This document shows, one piece after another, positions 1 through 7,128 of a stretch of 8,244 nucleotides of DNA. The stretch covers positions 1-8,244 of the forward strand of contig CAZYJD010000083.1 of assembly GCA_964647785.1 (NCBI GenBank). The letters run 5' to 3'. Position 1 is the first letter of the stretch. Every line of letters starts with the position of its first letter. Both the position numbers and the translations under genes were made by a program. This DNA is from CAZYJD01 sp964647785 (GTDB taxonomy: Bacteria; Bacteroidota; Bacteroidia; NS11-12g; UBA9320). The notes under the pieces are model-generated. The model made no database searches and was not told where the DNA came from. It saw only the letters and a list, made by a program, of their open reading frames with translations.

Positions 1-946
1 GGGAATTGCACGCTTTTGGGCACAGCGCGTAAATTGGAGCAAACCAAAGCAGCGCTATGTCATTTTAGGGGTAACCGGTCCAAATGAGTTTGAGAACAAC
101 GTAAATAATAACTGGTACACCAATTACTTGGCAGCTTGGTGCCTGAAATACGCCGCCGAGCAATGGGAAAACATTGAATTGAACCACAAAGAAGCATTTC
201 TGCAGCTGCTGGAAAAAACACATTGCTCAAAAGAAGAATGGAAAATATGGCAAGAAATAGCCGAACAGATGTACTATCCGTATGATGAAAAGCATAAAAT
301 TTTCTTGCAACAAGATGGGTTTCTTGATAAAGAAATTACTACCGTAAGTGAAATTCCCGATTCACAACTTCCAATTGTAGAGCACTGGAGTTGGGACCGC
401 ATACTTCGATCGTGCTATATCAAACAGGCGGATACCTTACAAGGAATGTATTTCTTCGAAGATGAATTCGATTTTGAAACCCTCAAAAGGCATTTTGACT
501 TTTATGAGCCCTTAACCGTGCATGAATCAAGTTTATCTCCTTGTGTTCATAGCATTTTAGCTTCTCGCTTAGGGGATGAGGAAAGAGCATATCGTTTTTA
601 TTTGAGAACATCCCGATTGGATTTGGACGACTACAACAATGATACCCGAGATGGATGTCATATAACCAGTATGGCAGGAACTTGGATGAGCATCACCCAA
701 GGCTTTGCCGGGATGAAAGTAGTGGAGAACAAATTGAGTTTTTCAACTTTTTTGCCATCACAATGGGAATCGTTTTCCTTCAAAATTCGCTTTAGAGAGA
801 ACTTGTTGGAGCTGACCATTTCAAAAGCAGGAACAGCGGTCAAAAACATTGAAGGTCCGGAAATTGAACTGCATATTAATAAACAATTAATCCGCATCAA
901 ATCGAACACAAAATGGCTATCAACCGATCAAAAAAGCGTCGCATAA
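1..946 (+). CDS. Maltose phosphorylase (GH65), 5'-truncated C-terminal part
   Basis: This is the C-terminal 314 residues of an inverting GH65 phosphorylase; the start lies before the window and in-frame codons begin at base 2. The family splits maltose with inorganic phosphate into glucose and beta-glucose-1-phosphate in the cytoplasm. The fragment opens in the (alpha/alpha)6 barrel with GVTGPNEFENNVNNNWYTN, which matches maltose phosphorylases better than the GPDEFH-type motif of kojibiose or trehalose phosphorylases. Its Glu (codon 86-88) is the expected general acid. Further on, HESSLSPCVHSILA (about 512-553) carries the Ser and His positions that bind phosphate in this family. DGCHITSMAGTW (about 650-685) and a short C-terminal beta-sandwich follow. 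About 770 residues is usual, so roughly 60% is missing. No signal peptide can be judged. The last 34 bp overlap the next gene. Family assignment is very secure; maltose specificity is inferred from the motif. Confidence 0.93.
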   Translation, partial: GIARFWAQRVNWSKPKQRYVILGVTGPNEFENNVNNNWYTNYLAAWCLKYAAEQWENIELNHKEAFLQLLEKTHCSKEEWKIWQEIAEQMYYPYDEKHKIFLQQDGFLDKEITTVSEIPDSQLPIVEHWSWDRILRSCYIKQADTLQGMYFFEDEFDFETLKRHFDFYEPLTVHESSLSPCVHSILASRLGDEERAYRFYLRTSRLDLDDYNNDTRDGCHITSMAGTWMSITQGFAGMKVVENKLSFSTFLPSQWESFSFKIRFRENLLELTISKAGTAVKNIEGPEIELHINKQLIRIKSNTKWLSTDQKSVA

Positions 947-3343
947 GGGGCCAACTGGCACTGATCGTCGCCTCAACGATATGCTTGCTTTCCGCTTGCA
1001 ATACGAAGCGTGTCGCTGAATTTTCAATCCCTCAGGTTTCAGCGATTTATGGTCTTGCAACACCAATAAGGCTTGACACAGGCTTTACCTTACTGCCCTT
1101 GCAGGATTATTTCCCTGAAAAGCCCAGGATTGACTCATTTGATGCGCCGGGTTTACAGATTGAATACTTGGACAGTCTTTACGCCCTCAGGTTGTCTCAA
1201 GAATCTGATTCTCATCACTTGTTCAACTTGAATTGCTACATAGGAAGAAATTACTACTCCATACCCACATACGCCACCAACAGAAAAAAAGTTCCTTTTG
1301 AATGCATCCTCGATCAAAGTGGAATTGATAGTGCTTTCATTGCAGGTGATTTTAACAATTGGACCGCCCAGCAAAGCCCATTGCAAAAGGCAGGAACAGC
1401 ATGGAACACCGATCTCTGGTTGAAACCTGGAGAATACGCCTATCAGATTAAATGGTTCATAGGCAATGATGAACAACAAGAACCCGATCCCGGAAATCCA
1501 ATAAGCAGAGAGAATGGTATGGGCGGAACCAACAGCATTCTCAAATTTGATGCACCACCCGAAAGCAAGTTGCCCCGCATNNNNNNNNNNAGGTAAAATT
1601 TATTTCGAGTCAAGTTTACCCCTAACAAAAGTTTACGCCTATTGGGAAAATCATCTGATTCCTGCGGTTAGCATAAATGATCAGGAGTTTTTTCTAAACA
1701 TTCCCGAAATAAGTATCAAAAAAGATCGCAGCTTCATACGGGTATTTGCTTCGGGTATTTGGGGCAGATCCAATCAACTTCTATTGCCATTAGCCGCTGG
1801 AAAGCTCATCACTGATGCGGCCTCCATCCAAAGAGAAGACTGGGAGGCAGCAGTATTGTACTTCCCGCTAATTGATCGTTTCTACAATGGCTTTGAGGAA
1901 AATGACTTTGAAATAAAGGATCCACAAGTATTGCCAAAAGCAGATTACAAGGGAGGAGATTTACAGGGAATACTTAAAAAAATAAAAGAAGGCTTCTTCA
2001 GTGATTTAGGAATTAATACCATATGGCTATCTCCCATCACCCAAAATCCAACCTCTGCCTGGGGGCATTTCAAAGATCCGGACACCCGTTTTTCGGGCTA
2101 CCACGGATACTGGCCAGTTACCTCCACCACCATTGACTGGCGATTTGGCGATTCTGCGACCCTTGCTCAATTGATCGAGGAAGCCCATCGAAGAAACATC
2201 AATGTAATTCTCGACTATGTGGCCAATCATGTTCATCTTGAACACAACATATATAGCCAACACCCCAATTGGGCCACATCACTCTATTTGCCCGATGGAA
2301 GTATGAATACCCAAAAATGGGACGAACACCGCCTTACCACTTGGTTTGATACCTTTTTACCAACACTTGACCTCGAAAACCAAAAAGTAACCGAATTCAT
2401 GGTTGACTCAGCAGTCTATTGGCTCAGCAATTTCGAACTGGATGGCTTCAGACACGATGCAACCAAGCACATTCCTCTGAATTTTTGGAGAACCCTCAAT
2501 AAAAGACTTAAAACGAGGGTTGGAATGCCACAAGAAAAAAGGCTTTATCAAATAGGCGAAACTTATGGCAGTCATGAGCTGATAGGCAGTTATTTGGGTT
2601 CAGGACTCATCGATGCACAATTCGACTTTAATATGTATGATCAGTGTCTGCCAGTTTTTTCAGGAAATGATCCGGATATGTTGCGTTTGTCCAATGCCCT
2701 CAAAGCCAGTATTGCAGAATATGGCAACCACCATTTGATGGGGAACATCAGTGGCAATCAAGATAAGCCCAGATTCATTTCATACGCTGATGGAAATTTA
2801 AAGGCTAACATTCACTGGGAAGAATACAAACGCATTGGATGGAAAGAGGATATTGGCATCAAAGACAGTTCAGCGCTGAATAAATTGGCCATGTTGCACG
2901 CTTGGAACTGCGCTATACCAGGAGTCCCCGTAATCTATTACGGCGATGAAATAGGAATGCCCGGAGCCGGAGATCCCGACAACCGGCGAATGATGAACTT
3001 TTCAGGTCTTTCAGCAGTGCAGCAATCTTTGCAAAATGAGGTGAAAAGCCTTATTCAATTTAGAAGGAATAAACTTCCCTTGATATACGGCGAAACCCGA
3101 ATTCTTTTTGAAGACAAGCATTATTTACTCTTGGAAAGGGAGTATCTGAACGAAAAAGTATTGATCCTTTTTGTACTTGATGGCAGTGTCGATTTGAACC
3201 TGCCGAATCCTGAAGGCTATCACCTGATAGAAACCATCGGAAGCCCTACCGCTAAGATTCAAATTGACAAACGAATTTTTATTGAACAAAATCAGTCATG
3301 GAGCTACAATTATTTTTATCTCCAAAAAAATACGCCCAAATGA
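913..3343 (+). CDS. GH13 alpha-amylase-family lipoprotein with CBM48-like module, interrupted by assembly gap
   Basis: This is an alpha-glucan hydrolase (neopullulanase/cyclomaltodextrinase/alpha-amylase-like) exported as a lipoprotein. The ATG at 913 gives a basic n-region (KKRRIR), a hydrophobic stretch and the lipobox LLSAC with Cys29; the next in-frame Met is near residue 203, so this start is well supported. Residues 33-120 form an unassigned beta-rich domain. Residues 127-212 resemble CBM48/AMPK-type glycogen-binding modules (AGDFNNW, LKPGEYAYQIKW, DPGNP). After the N run comes another beta-sandwich-like stretch and then the GH13 barrel: region I DYVANH (2213-2230), region II GFRHDATKH with nucleophile Asp codon 2456-2458, region III GETYG with acid Glu codon 2558-2560, and region IV GNQDKPR with Asp codon 2762-2764. 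A C-terminal beta domain ends the protein. The frame changes across the gap, but the first Met after it lies inside the barrel, so I read one gene of about 805 residues plus the gap. Region IV has Gln where His is usual. Exact substrate and subfamily are not determined. Confidence 0.88.
1581..1590. other. Assembly gap (10 N) inside the GH13 gene
   Basis: Ten ambiguous bases interrupt the coding sequence between the CBM48-like module and the second beta-sandwich. Upstream coding is in the frame of position 913. Downstream coding runs one frame later, to the stop at 3343. The base before the gap is codon position 2 and the base after it is codon position 3. A gap of any multiple of three bases, rather than ten, would restore a single open frame. 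The run is therefore most likely a fixed-length scaffolding placeholder and the frameshift an artefact. The true length cannot be read here. Confidence 0.9.
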
Positions 3344-4680
3344 AAATCAACTCAATCATTTCAATCTTGGCACTTCTTGCAATGGCCGCCTCTTGTCAAT
3401 CCGGAAAGCATGTGGATGCAAAAGATAACATTACCAAAGAAGGTGCCCTCGATTTCATGAGAAATGCCATCATGTATGAAGTAAATCTAAGACAACACAC
3501 CCCAAAGGGAACCATTCAGGCTTTTAGCAAACAGTTGGATAGTTTGAAACTTCTTGGTGTTGATGTGCTTTGGTTCATGCCTGTACAACCAATCGGCGTA
3601 TTGAATCGCAAGGGCAATCTGGGAAGCTATTACTCCATTAAGGATTATACTGCTGTAAACCCTGAATTCGGTACTTCAAAAGATTTCAAAGCACTCGTTG
3701 CACTTTGTCATGAAAAAGGGTTTAAGGTATTGCTCGACTGGGTGGCCAATCATTCCGCATTTGACAATCCATGGGCAATCAACCATCCGGACTGGTACAT
3801 CCGAGATTCAAATGGGAACATCCTCCCCCCCATAGCAGATTGGAGCGATGTTGCAGATTTAAACTACGAATCAGAAGAAATGCGGTGGGCAATGATCAAT
3901 GCCATGAAATACTGGGTGCAAGAGTTCGATATTGATGGCTTCCGTTGTGATGTGGCATCAATGGTGCCGACAGATTTCTGGAAACAAGCTCGCACTTCTC
4001 TCGATTCAATTAAGCCGTTATTCATGTTGGCAGAGGCAGAAGAGCACGACATGGGCATATATGAAGGATGCTTTAATGCCTATTATGGCTGGGAGTTGCA
4101 TCACATCATGAATCAGGTTGCTGCTGGCAAGAAGAATCCAACTGCATTTGATACGGTTTATCATAAAAAGAAAAAGGCCTTCCAAGACAGTATTTTAAGC
4201 ATGAATTTCATTACCAACCATGATGAAAACAGCTGGAATGGAACCATTTTCGAAAGAATGCCCGAAGCATGGAAGGCCATGGCCGCACTATCTTACACAT
4301 GGCCCGGTATCCCTCTAATGTATAGCGGACAGGAAAAGGGCCTCAATAAACGTCTTCGCTTTTTCGATAAAGACACCATTCACACCAACAACGAATCTGC
4401 TTCGATATTCAGCTTCTACCAATCACTGAATGCACTCAAGAAGCAGCCTGCACTAGGAATAGATGAGGGTTCAAATAACCTACACAATATCAATGCAACA
4501 TCAGCGGTATTAACCTTTGAAAGGCACTCAGATGAACAGAAAATTAAAATCACGATCAATATGTCTGATGAACCCCATCATCTGGAAGTAACCCCTCCCA
4601 AAAAAGCCGTGCTGCTTTCTTCCGGATTAAATAACAATCAATTGGCTCCATGGGGATTTGTTATTCACGAATTTCATTGA
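3340..4680 (+). CDS. GH13 alpha-amylase-family glycosidase, probable lipoprotein
   Basis: This 446-residue GH13 enzyme probably cuts alpha-1,4-glucans outside the cytoplasm. I chose the ATG at 3340 because it overlaps the previous stop (ATGA), follows an A7 run at 3324-3330, and begins a signal peptide directly; an in-frame ATG at 3298 would put 14 non-signal residues in front. Residues 1-19 end in MAASC, a slightly atypical lipobox (Ala, not Leu, at -3), with Cys19 as likely lipidation site. The barrel starts near MYEVNLRQHTP (45-55). All four GH13 regions are present: DWVANH (133-138), GFRCDVASM with nucleophile Asp204, LAEAE with probable acid Glu232, and ITNHDENSW with transition-state Asp295. 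A short C-terminal beta domain follows (about 385-446). No N-terminal carbohydrate-binding module is present, unlike its upstream neighbour, and the two are only distantly similar. They may divide labour on long and short glucans, but this is inference. Confidence 0.9.
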   Translation: MKINSIISILALLAMAASCQSGKHVDAKDNITKEGALDFMRNAIMYEVNLRQHTPKGTIQAFSKQLDSLKLLGVDVLWFMPVQPIGVLNRKGNLGSYYSIKDYTAVNPEFGTSKDFKALVALCHEKGFKVLLDWVANHSAFDNPWAINHPDWYIRDSNGNILPPIADWSDVADLNYESEEMRWAMINAMKYWVQEFDIDGFRCDVASMVPTDFWKQARTSLDSIKPLFMLAEAEEHDMGIYEGCFNAYYGWELHHIMNQVAAGKKNPTAFDTVYHKKKKAFQDSILSMNFITNHDENSWNGTIFERMPEAWKAMAALSYTWPGIPLMYSGQEKGLNKRLRFFDKDTIHTNNESASIFSFYQSLNALKKQPALGIDEGSNNLHNINATSAVLTFERHSDEQKIKITINMSDEPHHLEVTPPKKAVLLSSGLNNNQLAPWGFVIHEFH

Positions 4681-4722
4681 GCTCCCCCCTCATACTACAG
4701 GAGGTAAACAAAGGATATACAC

Positions 4723-4739
4723 ATTGGTAAAAGACCAAT
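4723..4739. repeat. Short perfect inverted repeat (6-bp arms, 5-nt loop)
   Basis: ATTGGT at 4723-4728 and ACCAAT at 4734-4739 are perfect complements around the loop AAAAG. It lies midway in the intergenic region between the glycosidase operon and the PKD-protein gene. No U-tract follows (the next bases are ATCATGC), so it is a poor intrinsic terminator. It could be an operator half-site pair or a weak RNA hairpin, or chance in A/T-rich DNA. The pairing is seen directly; function is not established. Confidence 0.35.
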
Positions 4740-4766
4740 ATCATGCAGGCATTGTTCGCATTCATT

Positions 4767-4774
4767 TATTTTTG
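4767..4774 (+). promoter_or_regulatory. Candidate Bacteroidota -7 promoter element (TATTTTTG)
   Basis: TATTTTTG fits the TAnnTTTG -7 consensus of the Bacteroidota primary sigma factor and lies 22 nt before the ATG at 4797. Transcription would start close to the gene, leaving a leader of roughly 10-20 nt. The upstream TTG-type -33 element expected about 19 nt away is missing; the nearest TTG (4752-4754) leaves only 12 nt of spacing. This is the best candidate for separate transcription of the T9SS substrate and PorP/SprF pair, but it is only half a consensus. Confidence 0.4.
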
Positions 4775-4796
4775 AGTGCAATAGAACAAAACCTCT

Positions 4797-7127
4797 ATGA
4801 AAAAAAACCTACTCATCGCGCTAGCTCTATGCGCCGGATTTACGGCCCAAGCGCAGTCGGTGGCCGACTACACCGCCACACCGGTTTGTCAGGGAGATAC
4901 GCTCGTCTTAACAGACAATAGCGTTTCAACCGGCAACATTCTCAAAGTTTACTGGGATTTAGATGGAGACAATGTCTTCACTGATGATTCCCTTTCAACC
5001 GTAAAACTGTCCAATCTGCCAGCAGGAACCTACAACATTGGAATCAGGGTAATCTCAGATATACCCGACACCAATACGGTGTACAAATCTGTGGACATTT
5101 ATCCAGTTCCTTTGGCTGATTTCTCTCTCAATAACTCTGTTTATTGTTTGGGAGACAGTGTTAATGTAAGTTTAAACACCGCTGCAAATGCCGGCATTAC
5201 CACCAGTTACTTCTGGACTGATGGAAGAAATGACACTTTTCATTTCAGTTCCGATACGACCCTCATGTATAATAGTGTAGGTCCTGTTATCTTAAAACTG
5301 CTGGCTACTTCAGATAAGGGATGTAAAGATAGTACAGTGCAGCTGGCTAACATCAGAGGATCAGTGCCAGAAATTTTCGCCAGCGTTTCCAATGTTTGTG
5401 TGGATGAAGTCATTAACCTCAGTAACATTTCCGACACTTGCGGAAATATCCTTGATGTACAATGGGATCTGAATGGCGACAATGATTACACCGACAACTT
5501 CGGAAATAACATAACTTTCAGCAGTGCTGTTGCGGGTAACTTCCCGATTAGCATGCGATTGTTAACCGATCGCGACACCACCACCACCACCATTTTTGTG
5601 GGAGTGGAAGCAAGACCTATTGTTTCATTTAGTGTAAATGATAGCTCTCAAGTGCAACCAGGTAATCAATTCGATTTCCTCAACTTAAGCAGCGGATCAA
5701 CCGGTGTCATCAACTACCAATGGCAATTTGGTGATGGCAACTCATCCATTGCTGTAAGTCCTTCACACACATACAATGCCAGTGGAGACTTTACTGTGAA
5801 ACTGATTGCAACCGCTTTAGGGGCAGTTAGTTGCACCGACAGTGCTACGCTTGACGTAAATGTTTACCCAACAGAAGCATATCTTACCGTTGACACTGTA
5901 TGCTTTGGTGATGCAACCACTTTAAGTAACAACTCTATATCAAGTGAAACAGCTTCCAGCATCGAATGGGATTTGGATGGTGACGGACAATTTGATGATG
6001 GAACTGGAAATAACCTTACATACGTATTCAATCGCTTTGGATCAATCCCTGTTCGCATGAGACTCACGGTGCCTTCAGGGACCTATATTGCCAGTGGAAT
6101 TGCTGAGGTACTTCCTAAAGCATTCGCAGGATTCATCAGCAACGAAGTTTGCGAAGGCAACGCCACTGGATTTACATCACTAGTGAATGCAGCACCTGGG
6201 GTTGCAATTGCTCAGGTAACATGGGATTTTGATGGTGACGGAACCACCGATGCCACCGGAGAAAACGATCAAAACTTCACCTACACTTCAGGAGGAACTT
6301 ATACTGCCATACAAATTGTTAGCAGCACTGCAGGTTGCATTGATTCTGCAGTTAGAACAGTGGTGGTTTACGATGCCCCTGTAGCTGATTTTAGTGCAAC
6401 GGATGTTTGTCTGAACACAGCCACAGACTTCACCAATAATAGCAGCTCTGCCGGAGATAGCATTACCTTATACCTATGGTCACTTGGTGATGGAAACAGC
6501 CGCAAAGACACCGGAGATTTTAGTTACACCTATCAAACAGATGGAATCTTCAACGTAGAGCTTTATGTGCAAACCATTCGCGGTTGCAATGCCAGCATCT
6601 CAAAAAATGTTGAAATATTCCCGCTTCCACAGGTTTCTATTGAAACGTTAGATTTGGATGGTTTACCCGCATCGCCAGAAATAATTCCGGGTGACAGCTT
6701 GGAATTGCGCATCAATGGTAATTACGCAGCCATCAGCTGGGTGGGACAATCCAGCAGTTCAAATGCCATCCGTATCGGAGATGCCGGAACCTATCAGGTA
6801 TTGGTAACCAGTGCAGAAGGATGTTCTGTCAATGATGAAATCACCATCACCGAGTTGAGCATTCCAGAATTAGTTATCCGCGACGTAATAACCCCTAATG
6901 GAGATTTAGTGAATGATGAGTTGTTTATAGAAAACTTGAACTATTACGCTCCATTGAAAATTAAATTCTACCACAGTAGTGGTGCTGAGATATACAGCTC
7001 AGAAGATTATAAAAACGACTGGCGCCCAGAATACAATAGCACCTTACTTACAGAAGGAGTGTACTTCTATTACGCCGAAGATAAACTAGGAAACATTTAT
7101 AAAGGAACCATCAGCATTGTTAAATAA
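4797..7127 (+). CDS. Secreted multi-PKD surface protein with T9SS type B C-terminal sorting domain
   Basis: This 776-residue protein is probably exported by Sec and then carried across the outer membrane by the type IX secretion system. The ATG at 4797 starts a clear signal peptide (MKKNLLIALALCAGFTAQAQ, cleavage near AQA-Q). Seven PKD-like beta-sandwich modules follow at roughly residues 22-103, 104-190, 191-275, 276-358, 359-440, 441-525 and 526-608. Module 4 is the most canonical (WQFGDGNSS then HTYNASGDFTVKL). An Ig-like linker spans 609-688, and residues 692-776 match the gliding-motility/CHU_C type B sorting domain (DVITPNGDLVNDELF). No enzyme domain is seen, so a structural, adhesive or matrix role is likeliest. 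The 12 cysteines of the mature protein could form disulfides. The PorP/SprF gene begins 1 nt after the stop, a known partner arrangement. The ligand is unknown; a link with starch is suggested only by the neighbouring operon. Confidence 0.92.
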   Translation: MKKNLLIALALCAGFTAQAQSVADYTATPVCQGDTLVLTDNSVSTGNILKVYWDLDGDNVFTDDSLSTVKLSNLPAGTYNIGIRVISDIPDTNTVYKSVDIYPVPLADFSLNNSVYCLGDSVNVSLNTAANAGITTSYFWTDGRNDTFHFSSDTTLMYNSVGPVILKLLATSDKGCKDSTVQLANIRGSVPEIFASVSNVCVDEVINLSNISDTCGNILDVQWDLNGDNDYTDNFGNNITFSSAVAGNFPISMRLLTDRDTTTTTIFVGVEARPIVSFSVNDSSQVQPGNQFDFLNLSSGSTGVINYQWQFGDGNSSIAVSPSHTYNASGDFTVKLIATALGAVSCTDSATLDVNVYPTEAYLTVDTVCFGDATTLSNNSISSETASSIEWDLDGDGQFDDGTGNNLTYVFNRFGSIPVRMRLTVPSGTYIASGIAEVLPKAFAGFISNEVCEGNATGFTSLVNAAPGVAIAQVTWDFDGDGTTDATGENDQNFTYTSGGTYTAIQIVSSTAGCIDSAVRTVVVYDAPVADFSATDVCLNTATDFTNNSSSAGDSITLYLWSLGDGNSRKDTGDFSYTYQTDGIFNVELYVQTIRGCNASISKNVEIFPLPQVSIETLDLDGLPASPEIIPGDSLELRINGNYAAISWVGQSSSSNAIRIGDAGTYQVLVTSAEGCSVNDEITITELSIPELVIRDVITPNGDLVNDELFIENLNYYAPLKIKFYHSSGAEIYSSEDYKNDWRPEYNSTLLTEGVYFYYAEDKLGNIYKGTISIVK
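4860..6620 (+). repeat. Seven tandem PKD-like modules in the surface protein
   Basis: Modules are about 82-87 residues each, and most begin with a Cys-containing strand such as VCQGD, YCLGD, VCFGD or VCEGN. Modules 1, 3, 5 and 6 carry an acidic WDLDGD-type loop at residues 53, 223, 391 and 476. Modules 4 and 7 carry the ordinary GDGN loop (WQFGDGNS, WSLGDGN). Module 2 is divergent (FWTDGRND). The acidic loops could bind Ca2+, by analogy with DxDxDG loops. Boundaries are by eye and uncertain by several residues. Confidence 0.8.
6870..7124 (+). other. T9SS type B C-terminal sorting domain (coding segment)
   Basis: Residues 692-776 of the PKD protein match the gliding-motility-associated type B domain: ITPNGDLVNDELF at the start and a GVYFYYAEDKLGNIYKGTISI ending (residues 754-774). 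This domain is the signal for outer-membrane translocation and normally works with a PorP/SprF partner. The middle departs from consensus: the usual NRWG is HSSG here, and the usual WDG is WRP. Confidence 0.88.
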
Positions 7128-7128
7128 C

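Noticed and set aside
658..909. Minus-strand 83-residue open frame opposite the GH65 gene
   Set aside because: It is a shadow of a strongly conserved GH65 coding region, with no start context or motif of its own.
3298..3339. Upstream in-frame ATG for the second GH13 gene
   Set aside because: It adds 14 residues inside the previous gene ahead of a clean signal peptide. The ATG at 3340 gives an ATGA junction with an A-rich upstream stretch.
4682..4704. Possible terminator after the glycosidase operon (CTCC or CCTC pairing with GGAG or GAGG)
   Set aside because: Only a 4-bp stem with a 9-nt or longer loop can form, and no T-run follows.
4699..4705. AGGAGGT, a textbook Shine-Dalgarno sequence
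   Set aside because: No ATG, GTG or TTG follows within 5-12 nt; the first TTG (4724-4726) is about 19 nt away in a shadow frame. Bacteroidota rarely depend on such sites.
4658..4921. Plus-strand 87-residue open frame spanning the intergenic region
   Set aside because: It starts inside the end of the second GH13 gene and overlaps the signal peptide of the PKD protein in another frame. The product has no recognisable motif and an Arg/His-rich shadow composition.
5574..5592. Short CAC/ACC microsatellite-like run in the PKD gene
   Set aside because: It encodes a short Thr run in module 3. The copy number is too low to argue for phase variation without population data.
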